Of a stretch of 64,000 nt of DNA, positions 1 to 8,349 are shown in pieces; within the stretch, counting starts at the first letter, position 1; each line of letters starts with the position of its first letter. The stretch is from the NCBI RefSeq assembly GCF_000382265.1, contig NZ_KB907979.1:1-64000 (forward strand). Direction: 5' to 3'. The notes below the pieces were generated by a model that made no database searches, was not told where the DNA came from, and saw only the letters and a list, made by a program, of their open reading frames with translations. This stretch comes from Yoonia vestfoldensis DSM 16212 (GTDB taxonomy: Bacteria > Pseudomonadota > Alphaproteobacteria > Rhodobacterales > Rhodobacteraceae). The translations under genes and the position numbers were made by a program.

Positions 1-238
1 AGAGCCGCCGCTCCGACCGGATGCCCAGGCAATACCCGATCAGGAGCATGCGGATCAGCAGCTCGGGATCGATGGAGGGGCGGCCGGTATTGCTGTAGAA
101 CGGAGCCAGATGCTGGCGGATACCTGTCAAATCCACGAAGCGGTCGATGGATCGCAGCAGGTGATCCTGACGGACATGATCCTCTATCGAGAACTCGTAA
201 AACAATGCGCCCTGCGCCTCTTGTCTTGGTCCCAGCAT
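1..238 (-). CDS. IS1182/IS5-group transposase, N-terminal part, truncated by window edge
   Basis: The minus strand reads an open frame from an ATG at 236-238, preceded by a G-rich Shine-Dalgarno stretch. It starts MLGPRQEAQGALFYEFSIED and continues with a segment around SIDPELLIRMLLIGYCLGIR up to the window edge, 79 codons in all. This is the typical N-terminus (DUF772-like) of IS1182/IS5-type DDE transposases, which cut and paste their own element. The catalytic DDE part would lie to the left, outside the window, so intactness cannot be judged. The gene faces away from the orphan gene at 447, so that gene sits just outside the element's 5' end. Confidence 0.85.
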   Translation of the reverse strand, partial: MLGPRQEAQGALFYEFSIEDHVRQDHLLRSIDRFVDLTGIRQHLAPFYSNTGRPSIDPELLIRMLLIGYCLGIRSERRL

Positions 239-330
239 CGCAGATCCCCCCGCTTCACTAACGAAAGTGAATCAGCGACCAAGCCACAAATCAACAAGAG
301 TTTTTCAACGGAATAAGCCCAGAGTGACGG
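1..330. mobile_element. Right-hand end of an insertion sequence (boundary uncertain)
   Basis: The transposase fragment at 1-238 implies an insertion sequence. Its outer end should lie within roughly 100 bases upstream of the transposase start, about 240-340, where the sequence becomes AT-richer. The terminal inverted repeat cannot be proven because the other end is outside the window, so the boundary given is an estimate. Confidence 0.4.
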
Positions 331-446
331 ATGCTGCGTGATGCATGGACGTCCGCTATCGCGGTCGATGCGAAAATCTTCAATAAGTACTCGGGCGTTG
401 AATGCTCTATCATCGCATAGTAGCATAATGGATGAGAGAGGCCGCT

Positions 447-938
447 ATGTCATTTTGGAAGTCATTTTTCCGGAAAGCGGGACCACCAGATTTTGCTGGC
501 CCCGACCAAAGTGGTCCAGAAGCCTTCATACGAAGTTACTGTGCCGACTACACATCGTGGAACAATTATTGTAGCCGCTTGGCAAAGGAAGCCAAAGCAT
601 CCGCGAGGAAAACTCCGTTTGACGAGTGTTCTCAGCTCTACAAGCACTTTTTAACGCCCTTCATTGCAAACGGCGTGAAGCTGCAGCTTGTCGCATTCGG
701 TTCTGACTCAAATTTCGATCCCAATAGGCTCGCGTTTGGCGATATCATAAATGAAGGCAGTCTGCTCAGACAGCCATTTTTCATCACACTACCGGCACAC
801 ATATCTGGCAAAGATGAATACTATGCTGAACTTGAGCCAAACCTTTTGGGTGGGTTCAAGCTACGACAGATCTATTACGTTGATCCGTTTCCGGAAGATC
901 ATGCAGACAGCAAAGATCCGATCTTACCTTGCCTTTAA
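447..938 (+). CDS. Orphan small protein resembling NTF2-fold immunity proteins
   Basis: A 163-residue protein. The start at 447 is chosen because GAGAGG lies 5 bases upstream; an in-frame ATG at 432 has no such site. The C-terminal half has a FGSDSNFDPNR segment and ends with a QIYYVDPFPED block. This resembles, from memory, the Imm-NTF2 family, whose members neutralise toxins of polymorphic or contact-dependent systems. There is no signal peptide or membrane segment, so a cytoplasmic role fits. Base composition is visibly more AT-rich than neighbouring genes, and it sits alone between an IS and tRNA genes, which suggests acquisition by transfer. No toxin gene is in the window. The family call is tentative; the open frame and start are more certain. 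Confidence 0.5.
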   Translation: MSFWKSFFRKAGPPDFAGPDQSGPEAFIRSYCADYTSWNNYCSRLAKEAKASARKTPFDECSQLYKHFLTPFIANGVKLQLVAFGSDSNFDPNRLAFGDIINEGSLLRQPFFITLPAHISGKDEYYAELEPNLLGGFKLRQIYYVDPFPEDHADSKDPILPCL

Positions 939-1132
939 ACAGCAGGTTGGCCCTTCCCAGAAACTACCGTTTGTTGAACGCTCCGTTGGACCGGACATTG
1001 ATGCGCGTGCAGCGAAGGTCTCAAGAGTCCCGCATACCCATAGTCCATCATCATTACAGCCAATGTCAGTTATACGACAATCGCAAACCCGCGCGATCCA
1101 CGCTAGTCTATCTTCATCCGGCTTAGGGAAAA

Positions 1133-1209
1133 TGGCGCGGTTGACGGGGCTCGAACCCGCGACCCCCGGCGTGACAGGCCGGTACTCTAACCGACTGAGC
1201 TACAACCGC
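1133..1209 (-). tRNA. tRNA-Asp (GUC), copy 1
   Basis: The minus strand folds as a 77-base cloverleaf: acceptor GCGGTTG/CAACCGC, anticodon loop with GTC, T-arm GGTTCGAGCC, discriminator G and an encoded CCA (TGG at 1133-1135). The anticodon GUC reads aspartate codons. It is identical to the copy at 1319-1395. Confidence 0.97.
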
Positions 1210-1253
1210 GCGTAAGCGGCGGGATAATGCGGCCAAGGCGGGGCGTCAACGGC

Positions 1254-1286
1254 AAAAAGACCAAAAGCCGCGCTTTTTGGCGCGGC
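1254..1286 (-). terminator. Rho-independent terminator between the two tRNA-Asp genes
   Basis: On the minus strand a 7-bp GC stem (GCCGCGC/GCGCGGC, plus positions 1267-1273 and 1280-1286) is followed by a T-rich tail. It lies just after the 3' end of the tRNA at 1319-1395. The two tRNA genes are therefore probably transcribed separately. Confidence 0.7.
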
Positions 1287-1318
1287 GATTCAGGTCGTCA
1301 TCTGGAAGGGAAAAGCAG

Positions 1319-1395
1319 TGGCGCGGTTGACGGGGCTCGAACCCGCGACCCCCGGCGTGACAGGCCGGTACTCTAACCGACTGAGCTACAACCGC
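1319..1395 (-). tRNA. tRNA-Asp (GUC), copy 2
   Basis: An exact duplicate of the tRNA-Asp at 1133-1209, 77 bases including the encoded CCA, with the same cloverleaf and GUC anticodon. The copies are 109 bases apart in the same orientation. Identity stops a few bases outside the mature tRNA, so only the tRNA itself is duplicated. Confidence 0.97.
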
Positions 1396-1613
1396 GCATC
1401 TGCTGTGTCAGCATCGCTGCTGGTGTCGTGCTTCTAAGTGCGGCTGTGGACCTCGTCAAGCGGTCTTACAGTTTGCACAGAAATATGTCCGGCAGGCCGG
1501 TGACCGTCCGGCTTTTTTCCCATGAAAGACCACCTGTCAGGCGACAATTTTCCTATTCCTGCCATATTTGGATCGTTTATTGCAGCGAAACAATGCAGGC
1601 TTGAGCGAGAGAT

Positions 1614-3800
1614 ATGACCGATCAGATCAACACCACACCCCGGCAAAGCGCGCGGATCGCGCCGATCCTGTTCACGATGACAATCTTTCTGTCGGCGGCG
1701 CTGTTGTTCTTCGTGCAGCCCTTGTTCACCAAAATCACCCTGCCCTTCGTCGGGGGCGCGCCGGCGGTCTGGACCACGGCGATGCTGTTCTTTCAGACAG
1801 TCCTGATTCTGGGCTATGTCTATGCGCATCTGTCGACGCGCTATCTGCCGGTCATGGCCCAGATCGCACTGCATCTGGTGTTATGGGCCATCGCGCTGGC
1901 ATTCCTGCCGCTCTCGATCGAGGCAGGATGGCAGTTCGACCCCGCCTCTGATGTCGCATTGCAGACGCTGACGCTGTTTGCGCTCGGCGTGGGGATGCCC
2001 TTTGCCGTCCTGTCCGCCAACGCCCCCCTAATCCAGAGTTGGTATGCCAAAAGCGGCGGGCCATCGGCGGATGATCCCTATTTCCTTTATGGTGCATCGA
2101 ATTTCGGTTCGCTGGTCGCATTGCTGGCGTTTCCCTTGGCCGCAGAGCCGCTGCTTGGCGCGCAGCAGATCGGGATCGGCTGGGCAGGCGGGTTCGTGAT
2201 CCTTGGCGGGTTTTTGGCGTTGAGCGGGCTGATGGCCCGCCAAGGCAGCGTGCAGGCCGCGCCGGTGGCCCCTGTCGCAGGGCCAAGCCTGCGGCAATAC
2301 GGCTGGTGGCTGCTGCTGGCCTTCGTGCCGTCATCGCTGATGCTGGCGGTCACAAGCAAGATCAGCACCGATCTGGGGTCATTCCCGCTAGTCTGGGTGC
2401 TGCCGCTGTCGCTGTATCTGCTGACTTTCGTGCTGACCTTTACCAACCGGCCTTTTCTGGCGAACAGGTTTCTTGATCTGCTGTTCCTGATCAGTCTGGC
2501 GTTTTTCGCGAGCATTTTTGGCCTGCGTGAACTGGCGGGGGTCACGCTTTTGCTGACAATGCTGCTGTTGGCGGCATTTTTCTTCATCGCGATGAAGGCG
2601 CATCGCACGCTCTACGAGGCGCGGCCCGACCAAGGCAACCTGACGCTGTTTTATGTGACGATGTCGGTCGGCGGGGCCTTGGGCGGGCTGTTCAACTCCC
2701 TGCTCGCCCCCGTGGTCTTTGCCGATCTGCAAGAAGGGCGGCTGACCATTTTCGTGGCCTTGCTGTTGCTGCTGGCCGGTGCGCGGCAGGTTTCGGTGAA
2801 CACCGTGTCAAAGGCGATTGTCGCTGCAGTGATCGTGCTGATCCCGATCCTGACGACAAGTGTATTTCCGGGAATATTCGACGATTATTTCGCGCTGGCG
2901 CATGTCGCTGTGCTTGGTCTTGTGTTGTATTTGATGCGCGGCAATCGGGTGCAGCAATTCATTGTTCTTGTTCCGCTGCTGGCGCTTGGGTTCCTGCTGC
3001 AACCGCAGGCGGTCGCGTTCAAGGATCGGAGTTTCTTTGGATCGCATCTGGTGCAGGATTTCGACGATCTGCGGGTCTACAAGAACGGCACCACGATCCA
3101 CGGCGCGCAACGTCTGAACGAGACGGGTCCGGACGGGCGTCCTGCGCAGCTTTTCTACTATCACCCTGACGGCCCGCTGGCGCAGGTCATGACATCGCCG
3201 AATGGTATCGCGGCACGAAGCATCGGGATCGTGGGCCTCGGCGTCGGTGCAATGGCTTGTTATGCCGAGCCCGGCCAGGCATGGGAATTCTACGAGATCG
3301 ACGCGATGGTCGACCGTGTCGCACGCGACCCCGCGCTGTTCACCTTCCTGTCCACCTGCACGCCCGATGCCCCGACCCATATCGGGGATGCCCGCATCGT
3401 GCTGGAACAACAGGACGACCGGGCCTTCGACGTACTTGTCATCGACGCCTATTCCTCGGATGCGGTGCCGGTCCACCTGACGACCAGCGAAGCAATCGCA
3501 CTTTACCGCGACCGCACGACCGAAACGGGCGTCATCGTGCTGCATATCTCTAACAGGTATTTCGACATCTCGCGCCCCTTGGGCCGCAGCGCGGCAGCCC
3601 TTGGCATGGTGGCCATGGTCCGCAACGATCCGGGCGACCCCGACGAATTGACCCACAGCCCCTCGAACGTCGTCATCATGGGCCGCAGCATGGACGATCT
3701 GGCAGGCTTCACCGACCCACAAAGATGGGAGCTTCTGACGGATGACGGTGGGCGCGTCTGGACCGACGATTACGCCAATCTGCTGTCGATCCTGAAATGA
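1614..3800 (+). CDS. Membrane protein fused to a spermidine-synthase-like methyltransferase fold
   Basis: A 728-residue protein in two halves. Residues about 15-440 are a chain of hydrophobic segments, an integral membrane module. The C-terminal part (about 480-728) has a spermidine-synthase-type Rossmann fold: GLGVGA near 541-546 as motif I, an acidic EFYEID post-I segment, and DAYSSD near 611-616 as the active-site loop. Such fusions are widespread and annotated as fused MFS/spermidine synthase. Whether they make polyamines or another aminopropyl product is not settled. It is monocistronic, preceded by the tRNA-Asp genes on the other strand and followed by convergent pirin only 9 bases away. 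Confidence 0.85.
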   Translation: MTDQINTTPRQSARIAPILFTMTIFLSAALLFFVQPLFTKITLPFVGGAPAVWTTAMLFFQTVLILGYVYAHLSTRYLPVMAQIALHLVLWAIALAFLPLSIEAGWQFDPASDVALQTLTLFALGVGMPFAVLSANAPLIQSWYAKSGGPSADDPYFLYGASNFGSLVALLAFPLAAEPLLGAQQIGIGWAGGFVILGGFLALSGLMARQGSVQAAPVAPVAGPSLRQYGWWLLLAFVPSSLMLAVTSKISTDLGSFPLVWVLPLSLYLLTFVLTFTNRPFLANRFLDLLFLISLAFFASIFGLRELAGVTLLLTMLLLAAFFFIAMKAHRTLYEARPDQGNLTLFYVTMSVGGALGGLFNSLLAPVVFADLQEGRLTIFVALLLLLAGARQVSVNTVSKAIVAAVIVLIPILTTSVFPGIFDDYFALAHVAVLGLVLYLMRGNRVQQFIVLVPLLALGFLLQPQAVAFKDRSFFGSHLVQDFDDLRVYKNGTTIHGAQRLNETGPDGRPAQLFYYHPDGPLAQVMTSPNGIAARSIGIVGLGVGAMACYAEPGQAWEFYEIDAMVDRVARDPALFTFLSTCTPDAPTHIGDARIVLEQQDDRAFDVLVIDAYSSDAVPVHLTTSEAIALYRDRTTETGVIVLHISNRYFDISRPLGRSAAALGMVAMVRNDPGDPDELTHSPSNVVIMGRSMDDLAGFTDPQRWELLTDDGGRVWTDDYANLLSILK

Positions 3801-3809
3801 GCTGTCGGC

Positions 3810-4739
3810 CTAGCTGCCCGGCAGCGGAATGAAGTCGGAATCGTCTTCGGGCGGCAGTTGAAAGCGCCCGTTCTGCCAGTCACCCGCGCGCCAGGCCTCT
3901 TTGGCGTCCTCGATCCGTTCCTTGCTTGAGGCGACGAAGTTCCACCAGATATAGCGCGGCCCCTCAAGCGTGGCCCCGCCCAGCAGCATGACCCGCGCGC
4001 CCTGATCACCCGCTTTCATGCTGACAGTGTCGCCGGGGCGAAAGACCATCATCTGCCCAGCGTCGAACACCTGCCCTGCGACCGTGACACTGCCTTCCAG
4101 CACATAGGCGCCCCGGTCCTCGTGGTCATCGGGCAACGGGATCGCGGCGCCCGGTTGCAGGATCGCGTCCAGATAGAACATCTCGGACGGGGTCGGCACG
4201 GAGGTGGTGGCGCCATAAGCACCGCCAAGGATCAGCCGCACCTCTTTGCCTTCGCCTTCGAGCAGCGGCAGATCGGCTGCCGGCGCATGGATGAAAGCAG
4301 CAGCACCGTCTTCTGCGCCCTTGGGCAGTGCGATCCAGCTCTGAATACCGAAAAGCCTGTGCGTCGTGGCGCCATCGGTTCTTTCGGAATGGGTGATGCC
4401 ATGGCCCGCGACCATCAGATTGACAGCCCCCGGGGTGATCCATTGATCGGTGCCAAGGCTGTCGCGGTGATGGATCGTCCCGCTGTGCAGATAGGTCACC
4501 GTCGCAAGCCCGATATGGGGATGCGGGCGCACGTCTATGCCCTGTCCTGTCACGAATTCCGCAGGCCCCATCTGGTCGAAAAAGATGAATGGACCGACCA
4601 TCTGGCGGCGTGGCGCGGGCAAGGCGCGGCGCACGGCAAAGCCCCCGATGTCGCGTGCGCGCGACACGATCACGGTGTCGATGGCATCGACGGCGTCGCC
4701 TGTGGGGCAATCGGGGTCTAGGGCGGGGTTCCAGCTCAT
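3810..4739 (-). CDS. Pirin family protein
   Basis: A 309-residue bicupin. The start at 4739 is chosen over an upstream in-frame ATG because AGGAG lies 8 bases before it and MSWNPALDP begins the conserved protein. The N-terminal cupin carries the pirin metal ligands: HPH (in RPHPHIGLATV) and the later H and E of GHGITHSERT. Pirins are iron-binding cytoplasmic proteins, and some have quercetin 2,3-dioxygenase activity; the substrate here is unknown. The C-terminal cupin (about 200-290) ends with a family-typical GPRYIWWNFV segment. It is divergent from the DUF481 gene, sharing a 182-base upstream region. Confidence 0.92.
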   Translation of the reverse strand: MSWNPALDPDCPTGDAVDAIDTVIVSRARDIGGFAVRRALPAPRRQMVGPFIFFDQMGPAEFVTGQGIDVRPHPHIGLATVTYLHSGTIHHRDSLGTDQWITPGAVNLMVAGHGITHSERTDGATTHRLFGIQSWIALPKGAEDGAAAFIHAPAADLPLLEGEGKEVRLILGGAYGATTSVPTPSEMFYLDAILQPGAAIPLPDDHEDRGAYVLEGSVTVAGQVFDAGQMMVFRPGDTVSMKAGDQGARVMLLGGATLEGPRYIWWNFVASSKERIEDAKEAWRAGDWQNGRFQLPPEDDSDFIPLPGS

Positions 4740-4828
4740 CAGGTGTCTCCTTCTGTGTGGCAACAGGATAGACCCGCGCGCAAAGCCGACGCAATCAGCG
4801 CGGGCCAATCCCGATTATTTCGGAAATC

Positions 4829-4857
4829 TTGAAACAAGTGCGCCCCTCGCTGGTTAT
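4829..4857 (+). promoter_or_regulatory. Possible promoter of the DUF481 gene
   Basis: TTGAAA at 4829-4834 and GGTTAT at 4852-4857 are spaced by 17 bases, upstream of the ATG at 4922. The -10 element is a weak match, so this is only a candidate. Confidence 0.3.
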
Positions 4858-4921
4858 CCCACCGTAGAGCAAATTCTACCCAACAGCAGTGAGCAGCTGC
4901 CACGACATGGAGAAGTACAAA

Positions 4922-5752
4922 ATGAAATTCGTCCTACGCCCGATCATCGGCGCAGCCATCATCACCTCTTTCGGCACCATGACCTTTGCCCAGACTGTCT
5001 TTAGCGGCACCAATGTGGCCGAAGACCAGTTCGAGGATCTGGTCGAGGATATCGAAGACGACACCGACCGCGACCTTGACCGTTTCGGCAATGAAGGGCG
5101 CCCGCAAGGCTTTAGCGGGTCCATCGCAGCGCGCGGAGAATTCAATTCCGGCAACACCGACAACGCGAGTGTCGGCATCGGCACCGACCTGAACTATGTG
5201 CAAGGCGTGAACGGCTATCAATTGTTGCTGAGCTACACCTACGGCGAAGCCGATGGCGTCACCGACGAGGAAAGCCTGTTCTACGGTCTTGAATACACAC
5301 GCGATCTGTCGCCGTCGTTCTACGGTTTTGCCAAGGTGCAGGGGTCGCTTGATGAATTCTCGTCGTTTGAGACCGACACCTTTGCAAGCTTTGGTGCAGG
5401 CTACCGCATCATCAATGACGCCGACAGCCAGTGGTCGGTGCAGGCCGGACCCGGCTATCGATTTGCAGAGTTCAGCGATGTCACGTCTGGCGATATCAGC
5501 GAAGTCGCATTTGGAATCGGGTCGGATTATTCGCGCCGCCTGACACGGACGACCACAGTGACGAACGACACCGATATCATCGCCTCTGAGTCCGATACCG
5601 TCGTCTACAATGATCTGGCCGTCAGCGTTTCAGTGACCGATACTCTGGCGCTGCGCACCAGCCTGTTGACCGAGTACCACACCGACCCAGAGCCCGGGTT
5701 CAAGGACACCGACAATTCTGTCGGTATCTCGATGGTCTATGACCTGAACTGA
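4922..5752 (+). CDS. DUF481 family outer-membrane beta-barrel protein
   Basis: A 276-residue protein. The start at 4922 follows GGAGAAG at a normal distance and gives a clean signal peptide (MKFVLRPIIG up to FAQ, about 24 residues). After a short acidic linker the mature part alternates polar and hydrophobic residues in strand-like blocks (RGEFNSGNTDNASVG, YGLEYTRDLS, SFGAGYRI, SVQAGPGYRF) and ends in a short aromatic strand. This is the DUF481/YdiY pattern of a small outer-membrane barrel with unknown function. It is monocistronic with its own terminator 10 bases downstream. Confidence 0.85.
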   Translation: MKFVLRPIIGAAIITSFGTMTFAQTVFSGTNVAEDQFEDLVEDIEDDTDRDLDRFGNEGRPQGFSGSIAARGEFNSGNTDNASVGIGTDLNYVQGVNGYQLLLSYTYGEADGVTDEESLFYGLEYTRDLSPSFYGFAKVQGSLDEFSSFETDTFASFGAGYRIINDADSQWSVQAGPGYRFAEFSDVTSGDISEVAFGIGSDYSRRLTRTTTVTNDTDIIASESDTVVYNDLAVSVSVTDTLALRTSLLTEYHTDPEPGFKDTDNSVGISMVYDLN

Positions 5753-5762
5753 GCCTGAGCAG

Positions 5763-5792
5763 AAGCGTCGCGTCCAACCACGCGGCGCTTTT
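5763..5792 (+). terminator. Rho-independent terminator of the DUF481 gene
   Basis: A 10-bp stem (5763-5772 with 5781-5790, one G-U pair) closes an 8-base loop and runs into TTTT, 10 bases after the stop codon. Confidence 0.75.
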
Positions 5793-5815
5793 GCCTTTGC
5801 GCACGCGGCGGATGG

Positions 5816-5891
5816 TGGTGGGTGATGAGAGGCTCGAACTCCCGACATCTTCCGTGTAAAGGAAGCGCTCTACCAACTGAGCTAATCACCC
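5816..5891 (-). tRNA. tRNA-Val (UAC)
   Basis: A 76-base minus-strand cloverleaf: acceptor GGGTGAT/ATCACCC, anticodon loop TTTACAC giving UAC, T-arm GAGTTCGAGCC, discriminator A and an encoded CCA. It reads GUA and other GUN valine codons. Confidence 0.97.
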
Positions 5892-6017
5892 GTCCGCGCT
5901 GCTTTAGGATATCGCGTGCAGCGATGCAAGTGGCGGCTGGTGACCCACCCCAAGGGATTTAGGTCAAACCGCGCTTGCGCGAATTGACGCGCCTCGGAAC
6001 ATCAAAGGCGATGGTGG

Positions 6018-6587
6018 CTAGGCCGTTGCGTCAAGCAGGCTCTGCACGCCGTCCTTGAGATGATAGACCCGCCCCTGCCCGCCATGCGCGGTCGGCACCG
6101 TGATTGCGGCATCGCCCGCCACGAGACGACGCAGCACACGGCTGGTGATGCCATGCGTCACAAGCACCGCAGGGCCGGTCAGGTCGGACAGGAAATCCCG
6201 GCAGCGCGCTTCGACTCGGGCGAACCCCTCGCCGTTCGGGGCCATTGCATATTGTGCGGCGACAGGATCGGGGCCACCGGGCATCGGCAAGGTGTCGCGC
6301 AGCAGACCGGCCCAGTCGCCAACCCCGATTTCACGCAAGCGGTCATCGGTGCGGATATGGGCAGCGATCCGTCCCAAGGCGATCCCTGCGGTCTGCACGG
6401 CCCGCCCTTGCGGGCTGCACCAGAATTGAAAACCAGTCAGATCGAGCTGGGCCAAGATGGCACCTTGCCGCGCCGCGTCCGCCTCGCCCTTGGAGGTCAG
6501 GGGCGAATTCAGTGCGCCCTGCATCCGGTTTTCGGCGTTCCATTCGGTTTCACCATGACGCAGGATATAAAGTTCGGGGAACGGCAT
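6018..6587 (-). CDS. Histidine phosphatase family protein (phosphoglycerate-mutase-like)
   Basis: A 189-residue protein of the branch-1 histidine phosphatase superfamily. The catalytic signature LRHGETEWN is at residues 9-17, where the His is phosphorylated. A second conserved His occurs in VLVTHGITSRVL near residue 145, with CSPQGRAVQTA between. The length fits cofactor-dependent phosphatases of the GpmB/CobC type rather than glycolytic GpmA. The substrate is not predictable from the context: it stands alone between tRNA-Val and a divergent methyltransferase gene. Confidence 0.88.
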   Translation of the reverse strand: MPFPELYILRHGETEWNAENRMQGALNSPLTSKGEADAARQGAILAQLDLTGFQFWCSPQGRAVQTAGIALGRIAAHIRTDDRLREIGVGDWAGLLRDTLPMPGGPDPVAAQYAMAPNGEGFARVEARCRDFLSDLTGPAVLVTHGITSRVLRRLVAGDAAITVPTAHGGQGRVYHLKDGVQSLLDATA

Positions 6588-6769
6588 TGTTGGTCCACTG
6601 GGGGTTGGGGTACGACGTGATCATCTGATACCGGCGCATACCCTGTTCTGGCAGATCACACAATAATCGCCGCAGCGGGGACTTGACCCATCGCGCAAAC
6701 ACGTCGAGGTTGAGAGCCAAGGCTGGTACAACACGACGCGCTCGGCAGGATAATCACCAAGGAGATCAA

Positions 6770-7753
6770 GTGTCGCGGACCGATCAAATCCTGAAATACG
6801 CGGATCTTTCGCAGAAAGGGATCGAGGTCGCGCCCTATTTCAATCCGACGCTGCGCAAGAGCGCCGGACATGACATTCTGATCCTTGATGTGTTCGACAC
6901 CGACAGGTTGCGCCGAAACGCGGCGCGTGACGCGCTGATACCTGATGCGCGCATCCTGGAGATCGAAGAAGTCGATTTGGTTGGTGACGCGTCAAAAATC
7001 GGTGAACTGGTCCAGGGCGCAGACGTTGACGGGCAGATCGGATTTATCATTTCGTCGCATAACTTTGAACATCTGCCCAATCCTGTCCTTTTTTTGCAGG
7101 GGGCTTACGCGGCATTAAAACCGGGTGGTGTGTTAAGCATGGCGGTGCCGGATTGCCGCGCCTGTTTCGATTTTTTCCGTATGCCGACCCGGTTGGCCGA
7201 CTGGCTGGCCGCGTTTCATGAAAACCGCCAGCAGCCCAGTGCAGAGGCGTTGTTTGATGGCAAAGCAATGGGCAGCGTGTATATGGCGCAAGGCAATGTT
7301 CAGCCCGGATGCAACATCGCGACAGATGATCCCGCCGGATTCTTGCCGCATCAGGTGCTCAATGCAGCCTATGATACGTATTTGCGCGATAAAAAGGAGC
7401 CCGGCGAATACCGCGATGCACATTGCAGTGTGTTTTTTCCAGAAAGTCTGGAACTGCTTTTAATCGACCTGCGCAAGCTGGGATTGATCGGTTTTGATAT
7501 CGTCGAGATCAGCGAGACAGCCGGGCTGGAGTTTTATGTGCATCTGCGCAAGCCGGATGCGGCCACGCCCGTTCCGGAGTCCGACGCCGCGTTTTATGAA
7601 CGGCGCCAAGAGCTGTTACGCAGTGTCACCGAAAATCTGGGCGCCGCGCCGTATCGCAACCGCAGCGCGGACAAACGCAAACAACCGAAACGCCCATCAC
7701 CGAATACAGAGACGGCAAAGCGACGCAGATCATGGGTTTTCTGGAAAAACTAG
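6770..7753 (+). CDS. Class I SAM-dependent methyltransferase-like protein
   Basis: A 327-residue protein. I start it at the GTG at 6770, because AAGGAG lies 5 bases upstream and the sequence from there (SRTDQILKYADLSQKGIEVA) fits the family; an in-frame ATG at 6683 has no such site and adds a low-complexity basic tail. GIEVAPYFNP stands for motif I. HNFEHLPNP followed by YAALKPGGVLSMAVPD is the typical methyltransferase core (residues about 95-130). The last 40 residues are strongly basic (KRKQPKRPS, KRRRS). The acceptor is unknown; glycan or lipid modification is possible. It ends 53 bases before a convergent tRNA-Val. Confidence 0.75.
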   Translation: MSRTDQILKYADLSQKGIEVAPYFNPTLRKSAGHDILILDVFDTDRLRRNAARDALIPDARILEIEEVDLVGDASKIGELVQGADVDGQIGFIISSHNFEHLPNPVLFLQGAYAALKPGGVLSMAVPDCRACFDFFRMPTRLADWLAAFHENRQQPSAEALFDGKAMGSVYMAQGNVQPGCNIATDDPAGFLPHQVLNAAYDTYLRDKKEPGEYRDAHCSVFFPESLELLLIDLRKLGLIGFDIVEISETAGLEFYVHLRKPDAATPVPESDAAFYERRQELLRSVTENLGAAPYRNRSADKRKQPKRPSPNTETAKRRRSWVFWKN

Positions 7754-7806
7754 CCGGCATCAAACCGCGTTGCGCTGTATCCTCAACCGCGATCAGACCC
7801 CTGGAA

Positions 7807-7881
7807 TGGTGGGTGATAAGAGATTTGAACTCCTGACATCTTCGATGTGAACGAAGCGCTCTACCACTGAGCTAATCACCC
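7807..7881 (-). tRNA. tRNA-Val (CAC)
   Basis: A 75-base minus-strand cloverleaf: acceptor GGGTGAT/ATCACCC, anticodon loop TTCACAT giving CAC, encoded CCA. It reads GUG. It resembles the UAC isoacceptor at 5816-5891 but differs in anticodon arm, D-loop and T-arm, so it is a separate isoacceptor rather than a recent copy. Confidence 0.95.
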
Positions 7882-7894
7882 GCTGGGCTGTGGT

Positions 7895-8233
7895 TTAGAC
7901 GTCCTCGCGATCAGTTGCAAGACCGGTTTTGACCGTTTGTGAGGCATCTTTCGTGCTGCGCAGTTTGAGCGTCAACAGCTGCGCGCCATCGCCGATATCC
8001 TTGGTCTTGACCACGCGGATCTTGCCAAGCGGCGGCAGGATCAGCTCGTCGCCGCGCGCCAGCGCTTCGCCGATCAGCGCGAGGGCTGCATCCAGCGCAG
8101 GCTTGACGTCGCGTTTCTTGAGCAGGCTCCGCGCGACCACCTGATCGAGCAGGTCAGGTTTCTTGAGCTGCGCGACGGAGGCAGATACGGAGGTCATGGA
8201 GGTGTCGGACTGTGCGGGCGTTTTGCGTGACAT
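7895..8233 (-). CDS. HU/IHF-family DNA-binding protein
   Basis: A 112-residue protein started at 8233, where AGGAAG lies 4 bases upstream. After a Ser/Thr-rich leader of about 20 residues comes a bacterial histone-like fold: helical KKPDLLDQVVARSLLKKRDV, ALDAALALIGEALARGDELILPPLGKIRVVKT (the beta-arm base) and a short basic tail. HU proteins bend and compact DNA as dimers. The extended N-terminus and diverged arm suggest a non-canonical HU-like protein of the type common in Rhodobacteraceae. It lies downstream of lon, separated by a strong terminator, so it is probably transcribed on its own. Confidence 0.8.
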   Translation of the reverse strand: MSRKTPAQSDTSMTSVSASVAQLKKPDLLDQVVARSLLKKRDVKPALDAALALIGEALARGDELILPPLGKIRVVKTKDIGDGAQLLTLKLRSTKDASQTVKTGLATDREDV

Positions 8234-8301
8234 GGGACTTCCTGATGCGGACACGTCCAGTCTAGCGGTTTGCGCGCGCTGCGCCAGCACCTTGACATGA
8301 C

Positions 8302-8331
8302 AAAGGCGCGCCCCTTGCGGGACGCGCCTTT
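8302..8331 (-). terminator. Rho-independent terminator of lon
   Basis: A perfect 9-bp stem AAAGGCGCG/CGCGCCTTT (8302-8310 with 8323-8331) lies 19 bases past the lon stop codon on the minus strand. Confidence 0.75.
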
Positions 8332-8349
8332 GCGCGTTGGTCGAGCAAT

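Noticed and set aside
751..1215. Plus-strand frame covering the tRNA-Asp at 1133-1209
   Set aside because: It overlaps the orphan gene in another frame and reads antisense through a tRNA; its C-terminal part is translated tRNA sequence.
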